From assembly GCA_017380355.1 (NCBI GenBank), contig JAFOED010000054.1:1-16056 (forward strand): a stretch of 16,056 nt of DNA. The letters are read 5' to 3'. How positions within the stretch are numbered: position 1 is the stretch's first letter; each line of letters begins with the position of its first letter. Positions 1 through 7,521 of the stretch are shown piece after piece. Under the pieces are notes generated by a model. It saw nothing but the letters and a program-made list of their open reading frames with translations. It was not told the DNA's origin and ran no database searches. The position numbers were made by a program, and so were the translations under genes. The DNA is from Ruminococcus sp. Its GTDB lineage: Bacteria > Bacillota > Clostridia > Oscillospirales > Acutalibacteraceae.

Positions 1-2438
1 TCAATTGTCTGCTTACCTGCTTTGATGTCGAATACTTCGAGACCCTCAGTTGAGCCACAATCGTCCTCACGGATGATAACATCCTGTGATACGTCAACAA
101 GACGACGAGTAAGGTAACCTGAGTCCGCAGTTCTAAGCGCTGTATCGGCAAGACCTTTACGCGCACCACGGGAAGAAATAAAGTATTCGAGAATGTTAAG
201 ACCTTCACGGTAGTTAGCTCTGATAGGGATTTCGATTGTCTTACCTGATGTATTCGCGATAAGACCACGCATACCAGCGAGCTGACGAATCTGAGACATA
301 CTGCCTCGAGCACCAGAGTCAGCCATCATAAAGATTGGGTTATATCTATCGAGGTTGCCCTGAAGTTTAGCAGTAACGTCGTTAGTAGCCTTATCCCAGA
401 TACGGAGAACTTCTTCGTAACGCTCCTCGTTTGAACGAAGACCCATCATGAACTCGTCACGGATAGCATCAACGTCAGCCTCAGCCTTAGCGATGATTTC
501 CTTCTTCTCAGGTGGAATCTTAGCGTCACATACAGCAACTGTGATAGCACCACGAGTAGAGTACTTGTAGCCCTGAGCCTTAACTTCATCAAGAACAACA
601 GAAGTAACTTCTGTGCCGTGAATCTTGATACAAGCATCGATAATTTTACCGAGCTGCTTCTTACCAACTAAGAAGTCAATCTCGAATTTAAACATATTTG
701 CAGGGTCGTTTCTGTCAACAAAACCTAAATCCTGTGGGATTGGGCGGTTGAAGATAATCTTACCTACAGTTGTGTCGACCATACCTGTTTTCTCAACACC
801 GTCGACAGTAATTGTTCTTCTGACTTTAATCTTAGAGTGCAGTGTAACTACACCTGTCTGATAAGCCATCATAGCCTCGTCGATATCGCGGAAAGCTTTG
901 CCTTCACCTGGCTCGCCATCCTTATCGAGTGTGAGGTAGTATGAACCTAAGACCATATCCTGTGTTGGAACAGCAACAGGACGTCCGTCTGATGGTTTTA
1001 AGAGGTTGCCTGCAGCGAGCATGAGGAATCTAGCCTCAGCCTGTGCTTCAGCAGAAAGTGGAACGTGAACAGCCATCTGGTCACCGTCGAAGTCAGCGTT
1101 GTACGCTGTACAAACGAGTGGATGGAGCTTAAGCGCACGACCCTCAACGAGAACAGGCTCGAATGCCTGAATACCGAGACGGTGAAGTGTAGGAGCACGG
1201 TTGAGTAATACCGGATGACCCTTGATTACAACCTCGAGTGCATCCCAAACTTCAGGCTTAGCACGCTCTACTGCTTTTCTTGCAGCTTTGATATTCTGAA
1301 CAGCCTTTGTTTCTACAAGGCGCTTCATAACGAATGGTTTGAAGAGCTCGAGTGCCATCTCCTTTGGAAGACCACACTGGTACATCTTCAGCTCAGGACC
1401 AACGACGATAACAGAACGTCCGGAGTAGTCAACACGCTTACCGAGAAGGTTCTGACGGAATCGTCCCTGTTTACCCTTGAGCATATCTGAAAGTGACTTA
1501 AGCGCACGGTTGTTAGGACCTGTTACAGGTCTACCACGTCTGCCGTTGTCGATAAGAGCGTCTACTGCTTCCTGAAGCATTCTCTTCTCATTTCTGATGA
1601 TGATGTCAGGAGCTTCGAGCTCTAAAAGTCTCTTAAGACGGTTGTTTCTGTTGATAACTCTTCTGTAGAGGTCGTTTAAGTCTGATGTAGCGAAACGACC
1701 ACCGTCGAGCTGTACCATCGGTCTGATATCCGGTGGAATTACAGGAACAACGTCTAAAATCATCCATTCAGGACGGTTGCCGGAAACACGGAATGCTTCA
1801 ACAACCTCTAAACGTTTCTGGAGTCTGACTCTCTTCTGACCTGATGCGCCCTCGAGTTCCTCTTTGAGCTCAACAGAAAGTGCTTCTAAATCAATCTGCT
1901 CTAAGAGCTCTTTGATAGCTTCAGCACCCATAGAAGCCTTAAAGTCATCCTCGTATTTTTCTCTCATATCGCGGTATTCCTGCTCGCTTAAAAACTGCAT
2001 CTTTGTGAGTTCTCTTGCGTCGCCAGGATCTGTTACGATATATGATGCAAAGTAAAGTACCTTTTCAAGGTTACGTGGAGATATATCGAGCATGAGAGAG
2101 ATACGTGAAGGGATACCCTTGAAGTACCAGATGTGAGACACAGGAGCAGCAAGCTCGATGTGACCCATTCTCTCTCTTCTGACCTTTGAACGTGTTACTT
2201 CAACGCCGCAACGGTCACAAACCTTACCCTTAAATCTGATTCTCTTGTACTTACCGCAGTGGCACTCCCAGTCCTTTGTAGGTCCGAAAATACGCTCGCA
2301 GAAAAGGCCGTCGCGCTCAGGCTTAAGTGTACGATAGTTGATTGTTTCAGGCTTTTTAACTTCGCCGTATGACCAAGTTCTGATCTGGTCAGGGGAAGCA
2401 AGACCTATTTTAATTGAATCAAAAACATTGTTATCCAA
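1..2438 (-). CDS. rpoC: DNA-directed RNA polymerase subunit beta' (RpoC), N-terminal 812 codons, C-terminus beyond left edge
   Basis: Catalytic largest subunit of bacterial RNA polymerase, acting in the cytoplasm with alpha, beta and sigma. The translation starts MDNNVFDSIKIGLASPDQI, typical of Firmicutes RpoC. The N-terminal zinc ribbon is visible as C59, C61, C74 and C77, with the same spacing as the E. coli site. The Mg-binding NADFDGDQ motif gives D449, D451 and D453. The bridge-helix stretch (around REGLNILEYF and ARKGLADTALRTA) lies near the left edge. C794 would be the first ligand of the second zinc site; its partners and the trigger loop lie outside. About two thirds of a roughly 1,200-residue protein is present. 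The start is TTG at 2438-2436: it matches the family N-terminus, no in-frame ATG is nearby, and a strong Shine-Dalgarno sits 6 nt upstream. It follows rpoB by 13 bp and is surely cotranscribed with it. Confidence 0.98.
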   Translation of the reverse strand, partial: MDNNVFDSIKIGLASPDQIRTWSYGEVKKPETINYRTLKPERDGLFCERIFGPTKDWECHCGKYKRIRFKGKVCDRCGVEVTRSKVRRERMGHIELAAPVSHIWYFKGIPSRISLMLDISPRNLEKVLYFASYIVTDPGDARELTKMQFLSEQEYRDMREKYEDDFKASMGAEAIKELLEQIDLEALSVELKEELEGASGQKRVRLQKRLEVVEAFRVSGNRPEWMILDVVPVIPPDIRPMVQLDGGRFATSDLNDLYRRVINRNNRLKRLLELEAPDIIIRNEKRMLQEAVDALIDNGRRGRPVTGPNNRALKSLSDMLKGKQGRFRQNLLGKRVDYSGRSVIVVGPELKMYQCGLPKEMALELFKPFVMKRLVETKAVQNIKAARKAVERAKPEVWDALEVVIKGHPVLLNRAPTLHRLGIQAFEPVLVEGRALKLHPLVCTAYNADFDGDQMAVHVPLSAEAQAEARFLMLAAGNLLKPSDGRPVAVPTQDMVLGSYYLTLDKDGEPGEGKAFRDIDEAMMAYQTGVVTLHSKIKVRRTITVDGVEKTGMVDTTVGKIIFNRPIPQDLGFVDRNDPANMFKFEIDFLVGKKQLGKIIDACIKIHGTEVTSVVLDEVKAQGYKYSTRGAITVAVCDAKIPPEKKEIIAKAEADVDAIRDEFMMGLRSNEERYEEVLRIWDKATNDVTAKLQGNLDRYNPIFMMADSGARGSMSQIRQLAGMRGLIANTSGKTIEIPIRANYREGLNILEYFISSRGARKGLADTALRTADSGYLTRRLVDVSQDVIIREDDCGSTEGLEVFDIKAGKQTI

Positions 2439-2444
2439 GTGCAG

Positions 2445-2453
2445 CTCCTCCTT
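2445..2453 (-). promoter_or_regulatory. rpoC ribosome binding site overlapping the rpoB stop codon
   Basis: Read on the minus strand, the end of rpoB is TAAGGAGGAGCTGCACTTG. The two As of the rpoB stop codon form part of AAGGAGGAG, an almost perfect Shine-Dalgarno, followed by 6 nt and the TTG start of rpoC. This decides the rpoC start and suggests that termination on rpoB and initiation on rpoC are coupled. A strong SD offsetting a weak start codon is a usual pattern. Confidence 0.85.
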
Positions 2454-5400
2454 ACATTTCATCAGTGCCATAGTCGTCGAATTCAAGCATATCGTCGTGG
2501 TCTTCATAGATAGATGACTCATCGAACATATTGCCCTCTTCACTATCTTCATCAAGCAGGAATCCGTCCATAGTAGTCATAACCTGATCCTCGTTGAGAG
2601 TCTCGTCGTCATTAGCTACTACTACACCGATTTCTTCATCCTCATCGAACTTCTGCTTTAAGTCGATTTCTTCACCAAGTTCATCAAGAACTCTTACGTC
2701 AAGTGAAAGTGACTGGAGCTCTTTGATAAGAACCTTGAATGATTCAGGAATACCCGGTGTTGGGATATTCTGACCCTTAACGATAGATTCGTAAGTCTTA
2801 ACACGTCCTACAACGTCGTCCGACTTAACGGTCATAATTTCCTGCAAGATGTTTGCTGCGCCATACGCGTAAAGTGCCCAAACTTCCATCTCACCGAAAC
2901 GCTGACCACCGAACTGTGCTTTACCACCGAGTGGCTGCTGTGTAACGAGTGAGTAAGGACCTGTTGAACGAGCGTGAATCTTATCGTCAACGAGGTGATG
3001 GAGTTTTAAGTAGTACATATAACCGACAGTAACAGGGTTATCAAAGAGCTCACCTGTTCTACCGTCTCTGAGCTGTGTCTTACATTCCATTGAAATGCCG
3101 TTGTGCTTGAAGCACTCGCCAAAGTCAATGCCTGTAACTTCTCTCTTATCAGGATAATCGTCCTTATCCTTGATCTGCTCGTAAAGCTCGAAGATATCCT
3201 GCTCGTGTGCGCCATCGAATACCGGAGTCATAATCTTCCAGCCGAGCGCCTTAGCAGCATAACCTAAGTGTACTTCGAGTACCTGACCGATGTTCATACG
3301 GGAAGGTACGCCGAGTGGGTTTAATACGATATCAAGTGGAGTACCGTCTGGTAAGAATGGCATATCCTCAACAGGTAAAATACGGGAAACGACACCCTTG
3401 TTACCGTGACGACCAGCCATCTTATCGCCGACAGAAATCTTACGTTTCTGAGCGAGATAACATCTTACAACCTTGTTTACACCAGGCTGAAGCTCATCTC
3501 TGGAGTCTTCTCTTGTGAATACCTTAACGTCAACAACGATACCAGACTCACCGTGTGGAACTCTAAGTGAAGTATCTCTTACTTCTCTAGCTTTCTCACC
3601 GAAGATAGCTCTTAAGAGTCTTTCTTCAGCTGTGAGCTCTGTCTCACCCTTTGGTGTTACCTTACCAACTAAGATATCGCCTGCGTGTACCTCAGCACCG
3701 ATGTGGATGATACCGTTCTCGTCGAGGTCTTTGAGCATATCTTCGCCGACGTTAGGAATATCTCTTGTGATATCCTCAGGGCCGAGCTTTGTATCTCTAG
3801 CTTCTGTTTCGTATTCTTCAATATGGATTGATGTATAAACGTCATCTCTGACGATCTTTTCGTTGATGAGAACAGCGTCCTCGTAGTTGTAACCTTCCCA
3901 TGTCATAAAGCCGATGAGAGCATTCTTACCGAGAGAAATCTCACCATTCTTTGTAGCAGGACCATCAGCAAGAACTTCGCCCTTAACTACTCTCTGACCT
4001 CTGTGTACAACAGGAATCTGGTTTACACATGTGCCCTGGTTAGAACGTAAGAACTTGATAACCTCGAAGTCCTGAATACGGCCTGAGTCGTACTGAACAC
4101 GGATGTGGTCAGCGTCAACGCTCATAACGATACCGTCTTCTTCTGAAAGGATACATACGCCTGAGTCAGTACCTGCTTTGTACTCCATACCAGTACCAAC
4201 GATAGGTGACTCAGTAACCATGAGTGGAACAGCCTGACGCTGCATGTTAGAACCCATGAGTGCTCGGTTCGCGTCATCGTTTTCAAGGAACGGAATCATA
4301 GCAGTAGCTACTGATACAACCATTCGTGGAGAAACGTCCATAAAATCGAATTCAGCTGGAGCAAGCTCTACGAACTCATCTCTGCGACGACCGACAACCT
4401 TAGCGTGTACAAACTTACCATTCTCGTCGAGTGGCTCATTTGCCTGTGCAACAGCAAAGTCGTCTTCCATATCAGCTGTCATGTATACAACTTCTTCAGT
4501 AACAGTGCCTGTTTCTTTATCAATTTTTCTAAATGGTGCCTCAACAAAGCCGTAATCGTTGATTCTTGCAAAAGTAGCAAGGTACGAAATAAGACCGATG
4601 TTAGGACCTTCCGGAGTCTCGATAGGACACATACGACCGTAGTGTGTGTAGTGTACGTCTCGAACTTCGAAGCCCGCACGATCTCGCGACAGACCGCCCG
4701 GACCTAACGCTGACAATCTTCTCTTATGAGTAAGTTCTGAAAGCGGGTTAGTCTGATCCATAAACTGTGATAAAGGAGAGCTTCCGAAGAACTCCTTGAT
4801 AGCAGCAGTTACAGGACGGATGTTAATAAGTGAACTTGGAGAAAGAGCTTCCGGATCCTGAGCCTGGAGTGTCATACGCTCACGGATAACTCTTTCAAGT
4901 CTTGAGAAACCGATTCTGAACTGGTTCTGTAAGAGTTCGCCTACGCAACGGATACGACGGTTACCAAGGTGGTCGATGTCGTCTGTTGTACCTACGTGCT
5001 CTGCAAGAGAGTTCATATAGTTAACGGTTGCAAAAATATCATCAGTAGTGATGTGGTTAGGAACGAGTTCGTGTGCTCTTTCCTCGATAGCGAGTTTGAG
5101 AGCTTTCTCGTCTTCACAAGAATCTAAAATCTCACAAAGTACGTCGAAACGAACCTTCTCTAAGATACCGAGCTCTTTGCAGTCGAAATCAACGTAAGCG
5201 TTAATGTCAACCATACCGTTAGAGATGAGCTTAATAGTCTTACCCTCTTCACCTGCAACGTATGCTTCCTTAACACCTGCGTTCTCGATAACGAGTGCGA
5301 GGTCACGGTCGATAGTATCGCCACGCTTAGCTAAGATTTCGCCTGTACGTGGGTTTACGATGTGCTCAGTGATTGTCTGACCAGCAAGACGGTTAGAGAT

Positions 5401-6246
5401 ACCGAGCTTCTTGTTGTATTTATATCTGCCGACCCTTGACATATCATAACGACGTGGGTCGAAGAATAAGTTGTTGATATGTGTCTGTGCACTTTCTACT
5501 GTAGGAGGCTCACTAGGTCTTAATTTACGATAAACCTCAATAAGACCCTCTTCAACAGAGTTAGTAGTATCCTTCTCGAAAGTAGCTTTAATACGGGCAT
5601 CATCACCGAAAACTTCTAAGATTTCAGCGTTTGTGCCTAAACCTAAAGCTCTGAGGAATACAGTAATTGGAACCTTACGGTTCTTATCGATACGAACGTA
5701 AAGTACATCGTTTACGTCGTTTTCGTACTCAAGCCATGCACCACGGTTAGGGATTACTGTAGATGAGAACAGCACCTTACCTGTTTTGTCGTGGTCCATC
5801 TTGTAGTAAACACCAGGGGAACGAACGAGCTGTGATACGATAACACGCTCAGCACCGTTTATAACGAATGTGCCCGAAGGTGTCATGAGTGGGAAATCAC
5901 CCATGTATACGTTTGATTCTTTGATTTCGCCTGTTTCTTTGTTAATAAGGCGAGCAGTTACTCTCAGAGCTGCTGAATAAGTAGCATCTCTTTCCTTACA
6001 TTCGATTACAGAATAGTTCGGGTGATCTACATCGAGAGTGTAATCAATAAAGTCGAGTACAAGGTTGTCCTGGTAGTCTGTAATACCTGATACATCCTTG
6101 AACACTTCTTTGAGACCCTCGTCTAAGAACCACTGGTAGGACTTTTTCTGCACTTCGATCAGGTTCGGCATGCTGATAACGTCATCAATCTTACCGAAGC
6201 TGTATCGCTCGCTGTTGCCTAACTTTACTGGTTTGACATTAACCAT
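2452..6246 (-). CDS. rpoB: DNA-directed RNA polymerase subunit beta (RpoB), complete
   Basis: Second-largest RNA polymerase subunit, 1264 residues; forms the active-site cleft with beta' and binds rifamycins. The rifampicin pocket reads SSPLSQFMDQTNPLSELTHK, then RRLSALGPGG, with D497, H507, R510 and S512 at the positions of E. coli D516, H526, R529 and S531, all in the susceptible state. The catalytic-region lysines are in GDKMAGRHGNKG (K942, K950; E. coli K1065, K1073). The last 65 residues (1200-1264) form a tail with 27 Asp/Glu and no Lys/Arg, which accounts for most of the extra length over B. subtilis RpoB. The ATG at 6246 has the SD AAAGGAG about 10 nt upstream. It is the first gene of its unit: upstream lie its own promoter and the divergent birA, not rplJ/rplL. 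rpoC follows after 13 bp. Confidence 0.99.
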   Translation of the reverse strand: MVNVKPVKLGNSERYSFGKIDDVISMPNLIEVQKKSYQWFLDEGLKEVFKDVSGITDYQDNLVLDFIDYTLDVDHPNYSVIECKERDATYSAALRVTARLINKETGEIKESNVYMGDFPLMTPSGTFVINGAERVIVSQLVRSPGVYYKMDHDKTGKVLFSSTVIPNRGAWLEYENDVNDVLYVRIDKNRKVPITVFLRALGLGTNAEILEVFGDDARIKATFEKDTTNSVEEGLIEVYRKLRPSEPPTVESAQTHINNLFFDPRRYDMSRVGRYKYNKKLGISNRLAGQTITEHIVNPRTGEILAKRGDTIDRDLALVIENAGVKEAYVAGEEGKTIKLISNGMVDINAYVDFDCKELGILEKVRFDVLCEILDSCEDEKALKLAIEERAHELVPNHITTDDIFATVNYMNSLAEHVGTTDDIDHLGNRRIRCVGELLQNQFRIGFSRLERVIRERMTLQAQDPEALSPSSLINIRPVTAAIKEFFGSSPLSQFMDQTNPLSELTHKRRLSALGPGGLSRDRAGFEVRDVHYTHYGRMCPIETPEGPNIGLISYLATFARINDYGFVEAPFRKIDKETGTVTEEVVYMTADMEDDFAVAQANEPLDENGKFVHAKVVGRRRDEFVELAPAEFDFMDVSPRMVVSVATAMIPFLENDDANRALMGSNMQRQAVPLMVTESPIVGTGMEYKAGTDSGVCILSEEDGIVMSVDADHIRVQYDSGRIQDFEVIKFLRSNQGTCVNQIPVVHRGQRVVKGEVLADGPATKNGEISLGKNALIGFMTWEGYNYEDAVLINEKIVRDDVYTSIHIEEYETEARDTKLGPEDITRDIPNVGEDMLKDLDENGIIHIGAEVHAGDILVGKVTPKGETELTAEERLLRAIFGEKAREVRDTSLRVPHGESGIVVDVKVFTREDSRDELQPGVNKVVRCYLAQKRKISVGDKMAGRHGNKGVVSRILPVEDMPFLPDGTPLDIVLNPLGVPSRMNIGQVLEVHLGYAAKALGWKIMTPVFDGAHEQDIFELYEQIKDKDDYPDKREVTGIDFGECFKHNGISMECKTQLRDGRTGELFDNPVTVGYMYYLKLHHLVDDKIHARSTGPYSLVTQQPLGGKAQFGGQRFGEMEVWALYAYGAANILQEIMTVKSDDVVGRVKTYESIVKGQNIPTPGIPESFKVLIKELQSLSLDVRVLDELGEEIDLKQKFDEDEEIGVVVANDDETLNEDQVMTTMDGFLLDEDSEEGNMFDESSIYEDHDDMLEFDDYGTDEM

Positions 6247-6433
6247 CGGCGTATCACTCCTTTTATAATCTTAGAGGGTGTGTCGCGAAAAACACCCAAA
6301 AAATTGCACCTCAAAAAATTACAAAATTGTTTTAATAAAAGCACTTGACAAAGCAATATCAATTGTGCTAATATTCACATTTTGTGAAATTCCTCGCTGT
6401 GTAATAAGGGCAAATGCCCCCATAATGGTACAG
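6247..6433 (-). promoter_or_regulatory. rpoB 5' leader (about 187 nt) with small hairpins
   Basis: This is the predicted transcribed leader between the rpoB promoter and its ATG, which is long for a gene with a simple SD. On the minus strand it can form GGGC-ATTT-GCCC (around 6408-6420), TTCACA-AAA-TGTGAA (6374-6388) and, 29 nt before the start codon, GGGTGT-10 nt-ACACCC (6276-6297). None is followed by a U-run in the direction of rpoB, so no intrinsic attenuator is evident. The leader may be regulatory or merely untranslated. No sizeable open frame or recognised riboswitch was seen in it. Confidence 0.4.
6345..6388 (+). promoter_or_regulatory. Candidate plus-strand promoter with operator-like palindrome, inside the rpoB leader
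   Basis: On the plus strand TTGACA (6345-6350, perfect -35), an 18-bp spacer ending in the extended element TGC, and TAATAT (6369-6374). The last base of the -10 begins a perfect inverted repeat TTCACA-TTT-TGTGAA (6374-6388), which covers the predicted start point as a repressor site would. Transcripts would run toward the rpoB promoter and birA, about 310 nt before the birA ATG, and overlap the 5' part of the rpoB leader in antisense. The regulator is unknown; the half-sites are in the opposite order to a Rex or CRP site. It could also be chance in AT-rich DNA. Confidence 0.4.
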
Positions 6434-6439
6434 TTTACT

Positions 6440-6468
6440 ATTTTATATCTAAAAAAGAATAAAGTCAA
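6440..6468 (-). promoter_or_regulatory. Promoter of rpoB-rpoC (sigma-A type)
   Basis: On the minus strand TTGACT (6468-6463), a 17-bp spacer and TAAAAT (6445-6440) make a near-consensus housekeeping promoter facing rpoB. T-rich and A-rich tracts lie in and upstream of the spacer. Predicted transcription start is near 6433. It explains how rpoBC are expressed without the usual rplJL genes upstream. Confidence 0.75.
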
Positions 6469-6536
6469 CGATTTTTTGAAAAAATTTTTACTTTTTTGTA
6501 CTTATTTCTAATTTGGAATTATAAATATATTTTTTC

Positions 6537-6555
6537 TGATATAATAGCGCGCTAT
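6537..6555 (+). promoter_or_regulatory. Extended -10 promoter candidate with 12-bp perfect palindrome
   Basis: TGA followed by a perfect TATAAT (6540-6545) forms an extended -10 element on the plus strand. No good -35 exists at 17 bp; TTGGAA at 6513-6518 is 21 bp away. The perfect palindrome ATAGCGCGCTAT (6544-6555) overlaps the -10 and the presumed start point, and its GC core stands out in AT-rich surroundings, suggesting an operator. A transcript would have about 140 nt of leader before birA; that stretch (6556-6642) has no other convincing structure. Confidence 0.4.
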
Positions 6556-6642
6556 ACACTCGGGTGCGTTTAATGTTTTAACGCTAATAAAGGTTACAAA
6601 ACGCCTATTTGCGCAGAAAGCACTTCCCTTTTATATATTTCA

Positions 6643-6671
6643 TTGATAAACACTTCGTTTTGTGATACTAT
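6643..6671 (+). promoter_or_regulatory. Proximal promoter of birA-MATE unit
   Basis: TTGATA (6643-6648), a 17-bp spacer ending in TGA (extended -10), and TACTAT (6666-6671). Predicted start is near 6678, giving a leader of about 16 nt before the birA ATG at 6694. Its presence argues against translation beginning at the in-frame TTG at 6643, which would coincide with the -35 element. Confidence 0.5.
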
Positions 6672-6693
6672 ATTTTCGAAAGTTGGTGGAAAA

Positions 6694-7521
6694 ATGAAAC
6701 ATCAAAAGAAAAAACAAAGCAAAAAACAGAACCAACAGCCACAAATACATCTTAATAATGCACAAGAGGTGCTAAAACATCTTAAATCAGACGTTAGCAT
6801 CATTCCTTATGACACTACTGATTCTACAAACACACAAGCAAAGCTTTACTGCGGCCAGTTCAAAAACGAAGGCATCTCCTCTCCAGTTCTTTTTATTGCG
6901 AATCATCAGATTGGCGGTAAAGGCAGGCTAGGCAGAACTTTCTTCTCTCCTGCCGACAGCGGACTTTATATGTCTTTACTTATTAAAGCTGATGAAATAC
7001 AAGAAGACATCGTGTGTTTAACTACCGCTACGGCTGTATGTGTAGCAAACGCTATCGAGAAACTATGCGGCATCACCCCTGACATCAAATGGGTGAACGA
7101 CATATATATAGATAACAAAAAGGTGTGCGGTATTCTATGCGAAGCTGTCACAAATCCTGACACGATGAAGATTGAATACATCATCATCGGCGTCGGTGTT
7201 AATATTGCAGTTAAAAGCTTTCCTAGTGAAATAAAAGATATTGCAACGTCACTTCCAGTAAAAACAGACAAAAACAAGCTGTGCGCATATATAACAGATA
7301 ACATAATAAAAGAGCTTTCCTGTATCGGTGACAGAAACTTTATCGATAAATACAAAGAAAGATGTATGGTACTGGGTAAAGAAATTACATACATCGAAAA
7401 CGAAGAAACAAAAGAAGCCACCGCTATCGATATTGACAGAAATGGTGGGCTCGTAATAAAAACTCAAAACGGCGAAACGAAAACTCTCTGTACAGGAGAA
7501 ATTACAGTAAGAATGAAATGA
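6694..7521 (+). CDS. birA: Biotin--[acetyl-CoA-carboxylase] ligase, no DNA-binding domain
   Basis: Activates biotin with ATP and transfers biotinyl-AMP to a lysine of biotin carboxyl carrier proteins. The protein has 275 residues. After a Lys/Gln-rich N-terminus (residues 1-17), the catalytic domain shows DSTNTQA (43-49), the biotinyl-AMP loop GGKGRLGR (74-81), KWVNDI (132-137, with the conserved lysine K132) and GVGVN (166-170). The small C-terminal domain covers about 225-275. The winged-helix repressor domain of bifunctional BirA is absent, so this is a monofunctional (class I) ligase that should not regulate transcription. I chose ATG 6694 (preceded by GGTGG) over TTG 6643, because the latter lies in a promoter and would add 17 unconserved-looking residues. 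The stop overlaps the MATE start (ATGA), so the two genes are coupled. Confidence 0.93.
   Translation: MKHQKKKQSKKQNQQPQIHLNNAQEVLKHLKSDVSIIPYDTTDSTNTQAKLYCGQFKNEGISSPVLFIANHQIGGKGRLGRTFFSPADSGLYMSLLIKADEIQEDIVCLTTATAVCVANAIEKLCGITPDIKWVNDIYIDNKKVCGILCEAVTNPDTMKIEYIIIGVGVNIAVKSFPSEIKDIATSLPVKTDKNKLCAYITDNIIKELSCIGDRNFIDKYKERCMVLGKEITYIENEETKEATAIDIDRNGGLVIKTQNGETKTLCTGEITVRMK

Noticed and set aside
4244..4707. Overlapping 100-codon open frames antisense to rpoB
   Set aside because: They are shadows of the strongly conserved rpoB frame, have no ribosome binding sites and give unrecognisable Ser/Thr/Cys-rich translations.
6374..6388. Rex or CRP binding site
   Set aside because: The half-sites are in the opposite order (TTCACA then TGTGAA) from the TGTGA...TCACA arrangement of those regulators.
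6247..6433. Ribosomal protein L10 leader or another known riboswitch ahead of rpoB
   Set aside because: No rplJ follows, and I could not see the conserved L10 leader structure or any familiar aptamer core; only short isolated hairpins.
6278..6511. Open frame of 77 codons on the plus strand in the rpoB-birA intergenic region
   Set aside because: No usable ribosome binding site; it runs across the rpoB leader and promoter, and its composition (long I/L/F/K stretches from AT-rich DNA) looks non-coding.
6575..6602. Possible BirA operator (GTTTTAAC ... GTTACAAAAC inverted repeat)
   Set aside because: The arms match imperfectly with a 2-nt offset and a spacer that is too short, and the BirA here lacks a DNA-binding domain.
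6643..6693. Longer birA starting at TTG 6643
   Set aside because: The TTG is the -35 hexamer of a good promoter, and the ATG at 6694 has a GGTGG site just upstream.
6966..7421. 151-codon minus-strand frame inside birA
   Set aside because: It lies wholly within the recognised birA gene on the opposite strand, with no initiation signals; the hydrophobic translation comes from codon complementarity.
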